From assembly GCF_014639155.1 (NCBI RefSeq), contig NZ_BMFT01000001.1, positions 744,001 through 808,000 on the forward strand: 64,000 bases of DNA. Direction: 5' to 3'. Source of the stretch: Paenibacillus segetis (lineage in GTDB: Bacteria > Bacillota > Bacilli > Paenibacillales > Paenibacillaceae). The position numbers and the translations under genes are program-made. Positions 51,158-60,177 of this stretch are shown piece after piece. Under the pieces are notes generated by a model that made no database searches, had not been told where the DNA came from, and saw only the letters and a list, made by a program, of their open reading frames with translations. Within the stretch, counting starts at the first letter, position 1; each line of letters starts with the position of its first letter.

Positions 51158-52462
51158 TTGGTACATAACAAAAAAATATCTATTGTATTAATCCTAGTAC
51201 TTAGCATCGGACTTATTCTTACCGCGTGTGGTGGCAATAAGGATAGCGATGGTGGAAAGAATGGACCTGCTGCAGCATCGGATAATAATGTAGGTGACAA
51301 TGGTGCTTCTTCCCAAGATCCAATCACTTTAAATGCTTTCCTGTTTAACATGGATAAACGTCAGGCGCTGGAGGAGACATTCAAGGAATTCACCAAACAA
51401 AACCCAGGTATCACCGTTGATTTATTAGTAAATGATCAGGATTACTATACGGTATTAAAAACTAAAATTGCCTCTAACGATATGCCTGATATTGTGATGG
51501 GGGAATATGGTGATCTGAAGGAACTTGGGGATGCGGGTCACATTTTGGATTTGTCTGGCGATGACTATATCAACAATTATTCACAGCAAATCCGTGAGCA
51601 GATGCAGACGACCGATGGGAAAATTTATGGAGTTCCGCTCGACGTATCTGGGATGGGAATCTACTACAATAAGGATTTGTTTAGCAAAGCGGGGATAGAG
51701 CAGTTCCCCAAAACACAACAACAATTACATGAAGCGATTGATAAGCTAAAGAGTGCGAATATAACCCCATTTGCATTAGCCGTAGCGGATGGTTGGACTT
51801 TAGCGCATTCACTTTTCACTACAATTTCGGGCACGACGGACGATTTGAAAGGACTCGTCACGACTGTGGAAGGGGGAGGCTCAATTGAATCTGATCGTCT
51901 GACAGAAGGTTTCAAAACACTGGATATGATGTTTGCGAATGCGGATCCCCAAGCGTCAACCAATAACTACAATGCAAGCTTGTCCTTATTGGCTCAAGGA
52001 AAGGTTGCTATGTTACAGCAGGGATATTGGGCACTCTCTAGCATTAAGGACATTAACCCAGATGTGAATCTTGGATTTGCGGCAATCCCCTATAGCAATA
52101 AGGAAGAGGATGCAAAATTAGGTGTTAATGTGAACGTATCCTACGCAATAACAACTGAATCCAAGCATCAAGAGGCTGCTAAGAAGTTATTTGCGTGGTT
52201 GACGACCAAAGAGGGCAATGCAATAGCCAATGAGAAAATGCAACAAATTCCTGTTATAGAAGGGGTAGAGGTTAGCAGCAACCCGATTGCCGATGATATT
52301 TTAGCTTATAAAAATGAAGGGAAGGTGGTTCCTTGGTCACAAGTCTTGATGAATGGTTCTACTCGTACCGAGGCAGAATCCCTTATGCAAAGCTACTATT
52401 TCAATAAAAAGAATGCTCAAGAGGTCATGAACAGCATTTCAGCTTCTTGGGGTAAAAAATAA
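51158..52462 (+). CDS. Sugar ABC transporter binding lipoprotein
   Basis: This protein of about 434 residues is a lipoprotein with signal peptide and lipobox LTAC, followed by an Asp/Gly/Asn-rich linker and the extracellular solute-binding family 1 fold (ITVDLLVNDQDYYTVLKTKI, YGVPLDVSGMGIYYNKDLF). It binds an oligosaccharide for import. The frame starts at ATG 51140, but the AAGGGGG at 51143-51149 lies 8 bases before TTG 51158, which I choose. It is regulated probably by YesM/YesN, encoded just before. Confidence 0.9.
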   Translation: MVHNKKISIVLILVLSIGLILTACGGNKDSDGGKNGPAAASDNNVGDNGASSQDPITLNAFLFNMDKRQALEETFKEFTKQNPGITVDLLVNDQDYYTVLKTKIASNDMPDIVMGEYGDLKELGDAGHILDLSGDDYINNYSQQIREQMQTTDGKIYGVPLDVSGMGIYYNKDLFSKAGIEQFPKTQQQLHEAIDKLKSANITPFALAVADGWTLAHSLFTTISGTTDDLKGLVTTVEGGGSIESDRLTEGFKTLDMMFANADPQASTNNYNASLSLLAQGKVAMLQQGYWALSSIKDINPDVNLGFAAIPYSNKEEDAKLGVNVNVSYAITTESKHQEAAKKLFAWLTTKEGNAIANEKMQQIPVIEGVEVSSNPIADDILAYKNEGKVVPWSQVLMNGSTRTEAESLMQSYYFNKKNAQEVMNSISASWGKK

Positions 52463-52531
52463 AAATAGTAACGGAAGCTGAGCAGGGTATTGATAATGTA
52501 TCCTGCTCTGGCTTTGAAAGGAGTGGGGAGC

Positions 52532-53419
52532 ATGCTTGGAACGAAGTCCAAATGGAGGGAAGCGGGGATTTCACTTAGCTTCATAGGACCAATACTCATA
52601 CTATATATTTGTTTTTTTATTGTGCCATTGGGAGGTTCGCTTGTATATTCGTTCACGGATTGGGATGGTCTACAAACCTCATTTAACTGGGTAGGATTTC
52701 AGAACTATATCGACTTATTGCGCAACAGCGATAGCTTCAGGCATTCTTTTATTTTTACTGTTCAGTTTTCTCTAGTTAATATCATTCTCGTGAACGTATT
52801 TGGGCTGCTATTGGCATTGCTAGTTGATTCCAAGCTCAAATCCCGTTTTATTCTTCGCACCATCTTTTTTTCACCTAACGTCATTTCGTTGATTGTGGTT
52901 GGTTTCTTATGGAAATTCTTCTTTTCCTCAGTATTGTACGAACTGGGTGAGAAGTTGCATTGGAGTTTTCTAACCTATAGCTTCCTGGGGAATCCAGACA
53001 AGATTTTGTATCCGATTGCTGGTGTATCCTTGTGGCAAAGTGTCGGTTTGGCGATGGTTATATATTTGGCGGGTTTACAAGGAATACCTACTGAGCTGAA
53101 AGAAGCGATGCATATGGACGGGGCCGGTCGTTTTACCCAGCTGCTGAAGCTTATTATTCCACTGCTAGTGCCGGCCTTTATATCCAATCTGTTTCTGACA
53201 ACAACCAATTCTTTTAAAGTTTTTGATCTCATATTGGCACTAACAGGAGGAGGACCAGGGGGAGCTAGTGAAAGTTTGGCAATCAACATTTATCGCGAGG
53301 CGTTTACAGCCAATGAATACGGTTCAGGAACCGCGAGATCAATCATTTTTTGTTTGTTCATTATGATTATTATGTTGATTCAATTTATGACGATGAAGCG
53401 TAAGGAGGAGAATAACTGA
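52532..53419 (+). CDS. Sugar ABC transporter permease (MalF-type)
   Basis: This protein of about 295 residues has six membrane helices and the EAA loop ELKEAMHMDGAGRFTQLLKL, marking it as the first permease of a carbohydrate ABC importer. ATG 52532 follows AAAGGAGTGGGG; the frame is open back to 52490. It overlaps the second permease by one base (TGATG). No ATPase gene is in the operon, so a shared ATPase such as MsmX is likely used, as in related Bacillus systems. Confidence 0.92.
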   Translation: MLGTKSKWREAGISLSFIGPILILYICFFIVPLGGSLVYSFTDWDGLQTSFNWVGFQNYIDLLRNSDSFRHSFIFTVQFSLVNIILVNVFGLLLALLVDSKLKSRFILRTIFFSPNVISLIVVGFLWKFFFSSVLYELGEKLHWSFLTYSFLGNPDKILYPIAGVSLWQSVGLAMVIYLAGLQGIPTELKEAMHMDGAGRFTQLLKLIIPLLVPAFISNLFLTTTNSFKVFDLILALTGGGPGGASESLAINIYREAFTANEYGSGTARSIIFCLFIMIIMLIQFMTMKRKEENN

Positions 53420-54231
53420 TGCGCAAAATGGCATATGAGGTGGCAGCTGTGTTGCTTGCATTGATTTTTCTACTCCCTATTATCTTTGCATTGATCAACT
53501 CATTTAAAAGTAACGGTGAAATGCTGAGATCCTTTGTATCTTGGCCTGAGGTTTGGCGTTCAAGTAATTATGCAAGGGTATGGAGGGATATGAACTATCC
53601 ACGAACGTTATGGAATACCATTGTAGTTACTGCAGTAAGTGTTAGTGTCACATTGCTTTTTAGTTCTATGGCTGCCTATCGGATATCACGAATGCGCTCT
53701 TCTAGAGGATTCTGGCTGACGATCTTCCTAACCATATCCATGATGGTACCATTTCAGACGATTATGATCCCGCTTGTCAAGTTAGCTTCAAAGCTCCATA
53801 TGACTAACTCGCGGTTTGGTCTGATTTTGATGATCATAGCTTTGTTTTCTCCATTTACTATTTTTCTATATCGCGGCTTTATGTCGCAGCTTCCGGTGGA
53901 GTTGGAAGAGGCTGCCCGCATTGATGGAGCAAATATCTATCAAGCATTTTTTAGAGTGATCTTACCACTTTTAATGCCTATTACGGCAACGGCTGCTGTA
54001 CTTAATATTCTTTGGGTATGGAATGATTTCATTCTATCCTTCCTTATGCTGCAAAAAGCGGAAGTTATGACGTTGCAGCTTGCCGTGTATCGCTATTTCG
54101 GAACGTATAGTCAGGAATGGAACTTGGCTCTGGCATCCTTAGTTCTGGCTGCCATTCCAGTGTTAATTCTGTATTTGCTATTACAAAAATATATTATTCA
54201 AGGCGTCGCTTCGGGCGCTGTGAAAGGTTGA
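53419..54231 (+). CDS. Sugar ABC transporter permease (MalG-type)
   Basis: This 270-residue membrane protein is the second permease, with six helices and the EAA loop ELEEAARIDGANIYQAFFRV. The C-terminus (LQKYIIQGVASGAVKG) is typical of MalG-like proteins. It overlaps the first permease stop, and is followed six bases later by the glycosidase start. The operon carries no ATPase. Confidence 0.93.
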   Translation: MRKMAYEVAAVLLALIFLLPIIFALINSFKSNGEMLRSFVSWPEVWRSSNYARVWRDMNYPRTLWNTIVVTAVSVSVTLLFSSMAAYRISRMRSSRGFWLTIFLTISMMVPFQTIMIPLVKLASKLHMTNSRFGLILMIIALFSPFTIFLYRGFMSQLPVELEEAARIDGANIYQAFFRVILPLLMPITATAAVLNILWVWNDFILSFLMLQKAEVMTLQLAVYRYFGTYSQEWNLALASLVLAAIPVLILYLLLQKYIIQGVASGAVKG

Positions 54232-54236
54232 GTGCC

Positions 54237-55277
54237 ATGGGTCTTAAGCTTGATGATAAGAATGCACTGATGGAAGCTTGGGGAACGCTACTTCGTTCAG
54301 ATCAGCCAGCGTTCACTGGATCTGGCATGGCTGGAAGCTATGATTCACATGGGGTAGATTGTCCTTTTGTATTTCGCCATCATGATCGATTCTATATGAT
54401 GCATGTTGGTTTTGATGGAATTGGCTATCAGACAGCTCTGGCCGTGAGTGATGATTTATTGACATGGCAACATGAGACGGTTATCTTATCACGCTTACCG
54501 GATAGTGGACGGTGGGATCATGTAGGAGCGGCAGGCTCATGGATTTTACTGAATTCTAATGATATCGGAGACTTTCCACAGCTTAAAAAAATGAATGGAA
54601 GATACTGGATGATCTATCATTCCTATCCTGATGAGGGTTATGAAGCGGGCGGTGCAGTGATGGGGCTTGCCTGGACTGAGGATGAGTCGCTTCATGAATG
54701 GCATAGATGGGATGAGCCTATATTTACTTATGAGGAAGGCGATGCTTGGGAGCGCCAAGGTCTTTATAAATGCTGTTTGCTGGAGCATGAGGGTCGCTTC
54801 TGGATGCTGTACAATGCTAAGGGCGGATCAGAGTGGCCGTGGCAGGAGGAGACCGGTATTGCATGGTCGGAGGATCTATTTCATTGGCATCGTTATGAGC
54901 AGAATCCGGTGCTGCCTTGTCTTGAGGGAAGCTTTTATAGTCAGTTCTGTAGTGACCCGTACATACGTCATGATGGCGAACGCTGGCTGAACTTTGGTTT
55001 TGGCTTTGACGGTATTCATGCCCAAGGTCTGCTGGCTGTATCCAATGATTTGTTGCAATGGGAGACGTTAGAGCAACCTTTACTTCCACATGGATCAACC
55101 GGATCGCTTGACGAAATCCACGCTCACAAATCCTGTGTCGTTATCTGGAAAGGTATTATGTATCACTATTATTGTGCTTGTCGGCCTTGGCGACAAGGAG
55201 ATCCTACTTCGGTTGAAGTATTTGACGGTCAGTTGGAGTTTAGATGTATTGCGGTAGCTACTGGCACGGCCTTATGA
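54237..55277 (+). CDS. Five-bladed beta-propeller glycosidase (GH43/GH32/GH130-like)
   Basis: This protein of about 346 residues lacks a signal peptide and so should act inside the cell on imported oligosaccharides. Repeated blades with aromatic and Asp motifs (SYDSHGVDCPFVFRHHDRFY, ALAVSDDLLTWQHE, CSDPYIRHDGERWLNF, AVSNDLLQWE) show a five-bladed propeller like GH43, GH32 or GH130. The exact family and sugar are not clear. The frame opens at 54117 within the permease, but ATG 54237 with AAAGG upstream is the better start. It ends the ABC operon, with a terminator. Confidence 0.82.
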   Translation: MGLKLDDKNALMEAWGTLLRSDQPAFTGSGMAGSYDSHGVDCPFVFRHHDRFYMMHVGFDGIGYQTALAVSDDLLTWQHETVILSRLPDSGRWDHVGAAGSWILLNSNDIGDFPQLKKMNGRYWMIYHSYPDEGYEAGGAVMGLAWTEDESLHEWHRWDEPIFTYEEGDAWERQGLYKCCLLEHEGRFWMLYNAKGGSEWPWQEETGIAWSEDLFHWHRYEQNPVLPCLEGSFYSQFCSDPYIRHDGERWLNFGFGFDGIHAQGLLAVSNDLLQWETLEQPLLPHGSTGSLDEIHAHKSCVVIWKGIMYHYYCACRPWRQGDPTSVEVFDGQLEFRCIAVATGTAL

Positions 55278-55295
55278 CCTTTCCTTTATAGTTAG

Positions 55296-55340
55296 AAAAA
55301 TAGCGTAGAAGCTCAAAAATGAGTTTCTTACGCTATTTTT
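55296..55340 (+). terminator. Intrinsic terminator of the sugar ABC operon
   Basis: AAAAATAGCGTAGAAGCTC (55296-55314) pairs with GAGTTTCTTACGCTATTTTT (55321-55340), with two mismatches. Confidence 0.88.
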
Positions 55341-55435
55341 GTGTGGTCACTGATATTTTGCTCACTGATTTACACATGATTTTCACATGAATTATTAAGG
55401 TATTTTAAGGAGATAAGGCATGATAAATTAGTCAA

Positions 55436-55450
55436 TAGAAAACGCTTACA
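55436..55450 (+). promoter_or_regulatory. Probable CcpA cre site upstream of the cellulase gene
   Basis: AGAAAACGCTTACA (55437-55450) matches the cre consensus TGWAARCGYTWNCW at 13 of 14 positions. It sits 14 bases upstream of the start codon, so bound CcpA would repress the cellulase when glucose is plentiful. Confidence 0.65.
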
Positions 55451-55463
55451 AAAGGAGGACGAA

Positions 55464-57188
55464 ATGAAAAAGAGAAGACACAAATCCATAATATCGTTAA
55501 CTGTTGCTACATGCTTACTACTATCTATGTTCTCAGCTGCGGTTTCCGCTGCTGATGTAACAAAAGAGCAGGGAACCAAAATCGTACCGGAGGGTACAAT
55601 CCAGTCCTATGTCAACGATATGCAACCTGGATGGAATTTGGGTAATACGCTTGATGCTACTGGAAGCGACGAAACGTCATGGGGGAACCCTCGCGTAACC
55701 AAAGAGTTAATTCAACAAATTGCCGCTCAAGGCTACAAGAGTATTCGTATTCCGATTACATGGGACCAACACATTGGAGATGCTCCCAATTATACAATTG
55801 AACCAGCATATATGGACCGGGTGCAAGAGGTTGTCGATTGGGCACTGGATGCGAATCTGTATGTCATGATCAACATCCATCATGACTCCTGGCTGTGGGT
55901 AAGTCATATGGAAAAGGAACATGATACGGTGCTCGCCCGCTATCAAGCGACTTGGAGACAGATTTCCGACCGATTCAAGAACCACTCGAATAAGCTCATG
56001 TTCGAAAGCATCAATGAACCTCGTTTCACCGATGGGGGAACTCAAGATCGCGAGAAGCAAAATGAAATGCTATATGAACTTCTTACATCTTTCCACAAAA
56101 TTGTTAGGGAATCCGGCGGGGAAAATGCAGTTCGTCCACTTGTATTACCAACACGTGAGACAAACCCTTCGCAAGAAGATTTAGATGTACTTTATAAAAC
56201 GATCGTTAAAATGAACGACCCTAACTTGATAGCAACCGTCCACTTTTATGGGTTCTGGCCATTTAGTGTGAACATCGCCGGATACTATAAGTTTGAACAA
56301 GAGACGACGAAGGATCTTACGACTACCTTTGATAATGTTTACAATACGTTTGTAGCTAAAGGAATTCCTGTAATCCTAGGTGAATATGGCCTGCTTGGAT
56401 TTGATAAGAACACAAATACGATCGAGCAGGGAGAGAAGCTTAAGTTTTTCGAGTTTTTAACGAACTATCTCAAAGAGAAAAAAATAACGAGTATGTTATG
56501 GGATAACGGACAACATTTCAACCGTACAACGTATAAATGGTCGGACCAAGAGCTGTTCAATATTATGAAAGCGGGTTGGGAAGGGCGTTCATCAACCGCA
56601 GAGAGTGACATTATCTATCTTACCAAGGGAACCGAAATTCAAGATGCCAAAGTACACCTGAACTTGAACGGAAATCAATTTGTTGGAATTGTGGTTAATG
56701 GTCAACAATTGCAGCAAGGTGAGGATTACGTATTGAACGGCGAAGAGTTAACCATCAAGTCAAGCCAAATCAGCAAGCTGACGAAGATTGGTAACCTCGG
56801 GGTCAATGCAACATTACAAGTACAATTCAACTACGGACCTGACTGGAAGTTGAAATTAACCATCAACGATAAACCCGTATTGCGTAGTGCAGAAGGTACA
56901 ACTGAATCCTTTGCTATCCCGACCCAATTTAATGGTAATCGTATAGCTACAATGGAAGCAGTCTACGCTACTGGTGGAAATGCCGGTCCACAAGACTGGA
57001 CATCCTTTAAAGAGTATGGCAACACGTTTAGTCCCTCTTTTATGACGGATGAGATTAAATTAGTTCCAGACTTTTTTAAAGATATTAAAGACGGCGATGT
57101 GATATTGAAATTCCATTTCTGGAGTGGAGAGATCGTTAGCTATACGATCACGAAAAAGGGAGAAAGTATTGTAGGTAAAGTTTCATAA
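55464..57188 (+). CDS. Secreted GH5 endoglucanase with X2 and CBM46 modules
   Basis: This 574-residue enzyme has a signal peptide (residues about 1-28, cut after SAAD-like AVSAAD), a GH5 catalytic domain (about 40-365), a CBM_X2 Ig-like domain (about 380-465), and a C-terminal CBM46-like domain. The layout matches GH5_4-X2-CBM46 cellulases of Bacillus. The acid/base Glu is in FESINEPRF and the nucleophile Glu in VILGEYGLLG. NLGNTLDA starts the barrel. It should cut beta-1,4-glucans or xyloglucan outside the cell, supplying the sugars for the ABC importer nearby. AAAAGGAGGA precedes ATG 55464. Confidence 0.92.
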   Translation: MKKRRHKSIISLTVATCLLLSMFSAAVSAADVTKEQGTKIVPEGTIQSYVNDMQPGWNLGNTLDATGSDETSWGNPRVTKELIQQIAAQGYKSIRIPITWDQHIGDAPNYTIEPAYMDRVQEVVDWALDANLYVMINIHHDSWLWVSHMEKEHDTVLARYQATWRQISDRFKNHSNKLMFESINEPRFTDGGTQDREKQNEMLYELLTSFHKIVRESGGENAVRPLVLPTRETNPSQEDLDVLYKTIVKMNDPNLIATVHFYGFWPFSVNIAGYYKFEQETTKDLTTTFDNVYNTFVAKGIPVILGEYGLLGFDKNTNTIEQGEKLKFFEFLTNYLKEKKITSMLWDNGQHFNRTTYKWSDQELFNIMKAGWEGRSSTAESDIIYLTKGTEIQDAKVHLNLNGNQFVGIVVNGQQLQQGEDYVLNGEELTIKSSQISKLTKIGNLGVNATLQVQFNYGPDWKLKLTINDKPVLRSAEGTTESFAIPTQFNGNRIATMEAVYATGGNAGPQDWTSFKEYGNTFSPSFMTDEIKLVPDFFKDIKDGDVILKFHFWSGEIVSYTITKKGESIVGKVS

Positions 57189-57203
57189 AGTAATGAAGAC
57201 TAG

Positions 57204-57252
57204 AAAAAGAGCGTTCTATTAAGGGAGATTTATCCCTATAGTTCGCTCTTTT
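57204..57252 (+). terminator. Terminator of the cellulase gene
   Basis: AAAAAGAGCG (57204-57213) pairs with CGCTCTTTT (57244-57252), with an inner AGGGA/TCCCT stem. Confidence 0.8.
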
Positions 57253-57332
57253 GTTTCGTGTTTATCTGTTAATTTCTGATTCAATAGTTATAATATTAGA
57301 ATAATAAAAGGAATAATAAGGGAGACATTCTA

Positions 57333-58343
57333 TTGACTACGGCAATCATATTCTCTTCGAATAAGCTAGGTACAATAACTGATTCTCAATTACAGTCCAT
57401 GCTTGATCGATTTAACTTAGGTAAACTCATATCATCTGAGAAAACAGAAAAAGGTGCGATGGGGCAGACGATGTTTGTCACATCTACGGAAGGGAAATTT
57501 GTATTTAAAGGTAACCCTTTGTTTCCGGAACAATTTGCTGAGGAAAAGTATTTTGTTGAAAATATTAATCATCGCACTGGAATAGCTGTTCCAACTCCGT
57601 ATTTAATAGATGATATTGCAGATATTTTTGATTGGGCGTATTGCATCATGCCTTGCCTTGGTGGTAGTCACATGAACTCTCAGCAAATCAAAGCGAAACA
57701 AACGATAGATGACAAATTACAAATTGCTGAATTAATAGCTGATTCGTTGGCTGTCCTTCATAATTGGAAGGTTACTGAATATGGCGAGTTAGATACGAAG
57801 GATTTCACAATACATCCTTTTGAAAATTCATATCGAAGTTGGCTTTATACCAGAATTAGATTTTGGTTGGAAGATGCTAAGAAGTATTCAGTCATAACAT
57901 CTGAAGATGTTCTATGGGTGGAAGATTTATTAGGGACTTCGCAGGCTTGTTTTGATAAATTAAGCTCCCCTACATTCGTGATGGGAGATTTTAAAGCTGA
58001 TAACTTCTTATTAGAATTAGAAAATAATACTTGGAAAATAAGTGGTCTATTCGATTTTACTAATGCGTATTTTGGCGATCCCCTTGCTGACTTAATAAAG
58101 ATGATCATTATGTATATAGATAATGACGAGGAAGAAGTGGCGAAGCATCTTGTATCAGTTTATCTAAACCAAACTGGGCAGATAGAAGCTTATAAAGAAC
58201 GAATTAGAGTTCATATGCTTCAGCAACGGATTTTGGATTGGGGATGTGCCAAAGCGATGGGCATGGTTTCCTGGGATGATGAGCAGTCATTTTCTGATTG
58301 GGTAGAATATTACACGGGTGCAGCGATGAATTTGTTGAACTGA
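57333..58343 (+). CDS. Aminoglycoside phosphotransferase (APH)-fold kinase
   Basis: This 336-residue protein has the APH/choline kinase-like fold. The catalytic motif reads VMGDFKADNFLL, with the usual leading His replaced by Met but the Asp and Asn kept. The metal motif is FDFTNAYFGDPLADL. The N-lobe has FVFKGN with the ATP lysine. It may phosphorylate an antibiotic or another small molecule. TTG 57333 follows AAGGGAGA. The function is not decided by context. Confidence 0.82.
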   Translation: MTTAIIFSSNKLGTITDSQLQSMLDRFNLGKLISSEKTEKGAMGQTMFVTSTEGKFVFKGNPLFPEQFAEEKYFVENINHRTGIAVPTPYLIDDIADIFDWAYCIMPCLGGSHMNSQQIKAKQTIDDKLQIAELIADSLAVLHNWKVTEYGELDTKDFTIHPFENSYRSWLYTRIRFWLEDAKKYSVITSEDVLWVEDLLGTSQACFDKLSSPTFVMGDFKADNFLLELENNTWKISGLFDFTNAYFGDPLADLIKMIIMYIDNDEEEVAKHLVSVYLNQTGQIEAYKERIRVHMLQQRILDWGCAKAMGMVSWDDEQSFSDWVEYYTGAAMNLLN

Positions 58344-58375
58344 GTTCACATTCTTTTGTCAAAGAGTATGAAAAT

Positions 58376-58407
58376 AAAGACGACTGCCACGGGGCAGCCG
58401 TCTTTGT
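58376..58407. terminator. Bidirectional terminator between APH and RlmCD genes
   Basis: AAAGACGACTGCC (58376-58388) pairs with GGGCAGCCGTCTTT (58393-58406) with one mismatch. It lies between convergent genes. Confidence 0.8.
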
Positions 58408-58456
58408 GTTAACGGGAAAGATCGTACATATCATAAGTGAAATCGCTTCGTCTCAA

Positions 58457-60013
58457 TTATGGATTTAAACTTAACAATACGACACACTCTACTTGACTTG
58501 TCTGTGGGAACATATCGATAGGTTGTACCCATTCCATGGTGTATCCTCCGTCTAGCAAAACCTTGCAATCCTTGGCGAGAGTGGAGGGATTACACGACAC
58601 ATACACGAAACGTTTAGGTTTCGTACGCAGAACAGCTTCCACAAAACTTGGATGGAGTCCGGTACGTGGTGGATCTGCGATGATAACGTCAGGCGAGAAT
58701 CCACTCTTAACCCAGCGTGGCAGTAGATCCTCTGCATAACCTTCATAAAATGTTACATTATCGCGTCCGTTAAGAGATGCGTTGTCTTTTGCATCCAATA
58801 TTGCCTCGGAGATGGATTCAATCCCCCGAACCTCTCGCGCATAAGGAGCTAGCCATAGGCCAATCGTGCCAGTCCCGCAGTAAGCGTCAACGACGGTCTC
58901 GCGACCGGTGAGTGCAGCAGCTGCTTTTACAGATTCATACAGTTTGACCGTCTGTAGTGGGTTCAATTGGAAGAACGCACGCGGCGATAGGGTGAATTCC
59001 AAATCACCAAGCGATTCCCTAATCCCTTCTTCTCCCCATATAAGAAGCGTTTTATCCCCAAATATCAGGGAGGTGTTCTTCGAATTAACGTTCATGGATA
59101 TGCTGACGAGTTCTGGAATCGCGAGCCTGAGCTCTCTCACGAGTAGATCACGTTTTGGCAGCTTGTCACTCGCTGTCACAAGCGTGAGCTGAAGTTGCTC
59201 AGATTGAAATCCCCAGCGAACAACGATCGTGCGAATGAATCCTAGATTTCCTCGATCTTGGCCCTTATGAACTGGAATGTTGAGGCTTTGGAGTACTTGT
59301 CTTGTTTTGTTCACAGCTTCATTTACCTTAGGATGTTGGATAGGGCAGCCCGTAATATCTACAAGTTTGTGGGAATCGGCGCCATACAGTCCAGCGATGA
59401 TTTCTTCCTTCTGCATGCCTAGTTGGAGCTGCGCTTTATTGCGATAATCCCAAGGATGTTCCATGCCAAGGATCGGTTTCATTTTGAGCTCCTGGGTCCC
59501 GGCGAAACGGGAGAAAGCTTCGCGAACGATCTCTTCCTTGCTTTTTAATTGTCCTGCGTAGGAGAGATGTTGGATCTGGCACCCTCCACAGATACCGAAT
59601 ACAGGGCAGGGAGCATCAACCCGATCTGGTGAACGCTTCTCAATTTTGGCAATGTCAGCACTGATGAATTTGCTCTCGGACCGCGTTACTGTAGCCTTGA
59701 TAACCTCACCAGGTAGTGCACCTGGAATAAATACGGCCTTACGTCGATAATATCCGACGCCCTCGCCATTAATCCCGAGTCTCTTTACCGTTACAATAAT
59801 TGTATCTCCAATGTGCAACTCTTCGGCATGCTCACGATCTTGCACCCTCTGTGCAGACGGTTTGGATTTAACCGATCCAGAGGAAGTATTGGTTTTCCCT
59901 GGCTTATAAGGTTTTTCGGATTTACCAACAGAGTGATTTTTTTTAGAGTTCAATGGTGTTTGATGTCCCCTAGATTTATTAGTGGGACGTTTAGCGTTTT
60001 TTGGTTCGTTCAT
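58457..60013 (-). CDS. rlmCD: 23S rRNA (uracil-5-)-methyltransferase, RlmCD/RumA-type
   Basis: This 518-residue enzyme belongs to the TrmA/RumA family, which makes 5-methyluridine in rRNA or tRNA. After a low-complexity basic N-terminus of about 55 residues comes a TRAM domain (IVTVKRLGINGEGVGYYRRK), the Fe-S cysteines CPVFGICGGCQIQHL (about residues 137-151), and the Rossmann core VVDAYCGTGTIGLWLA. The catalytic Cys lies in VYVSCNPSTLAKD. The name is by similarity with B. subtilis RlmCD. GGAGAA precedes ATG 60013. Confidence 0.87.
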   Translation of the reverse strand: MNEPKNAKRPTNKSRGHQTPLNSKKNHSVGKSEKPYKPGKTNTSSGSVKSKPSAQRVQDREHAEELHIGDTIIVTVKRLGINGEGVGYYRRKAVFIPGALPGEVIKATVTRSESKFISADIAKIEKRSPDRVDAPCPVFGICGGCQIQHLSYAGQLKSKEEIVREAFSRFAGTQELKMKPILGMEHPWDYRNKAQLQLGMQKEEIIAGLYGADSHKLVDITGCPIQHPKVNEAVNKTRQVLQSLNIPVHKGQDRGNLGFIRTIVVRWGFQSEQLQLTLVTASDKLPKRDLLVRELRLAIPELVSISMNVNSKNTSLIFGDKTLLIWGEEGIRESLGDLEFTLSPRAFFQLNPLQTVKLYESVKAAAALTGRETVVDAYCGTGTIGLWLAPYAREVRGIESISEAILDAKDNASLNGRDNVTFYEGYAEDLLPRWVKSGFSPDVIIADPPRTGLHPSFVEAVLRTKPKRFVYVSCNPSTLAKDCKVLLDGGYTMEWVQPIDMFPQTSQVECVVLLSLNP

Positions 60014-60177
60014 AGTTTTAATTCTCCATCCTTGAAATTTCTACAGACTCAATATACCACGTAGAGGGTGGCAAGTACCATGTACTGACGAAGTCAATTT
60101 GCCCAATTTCCTCAACCCCGTTAAACTGGAAGGATAGATGGTTCAATGAGCAAGTGAAACGTAAGGAGCTTATTAAA

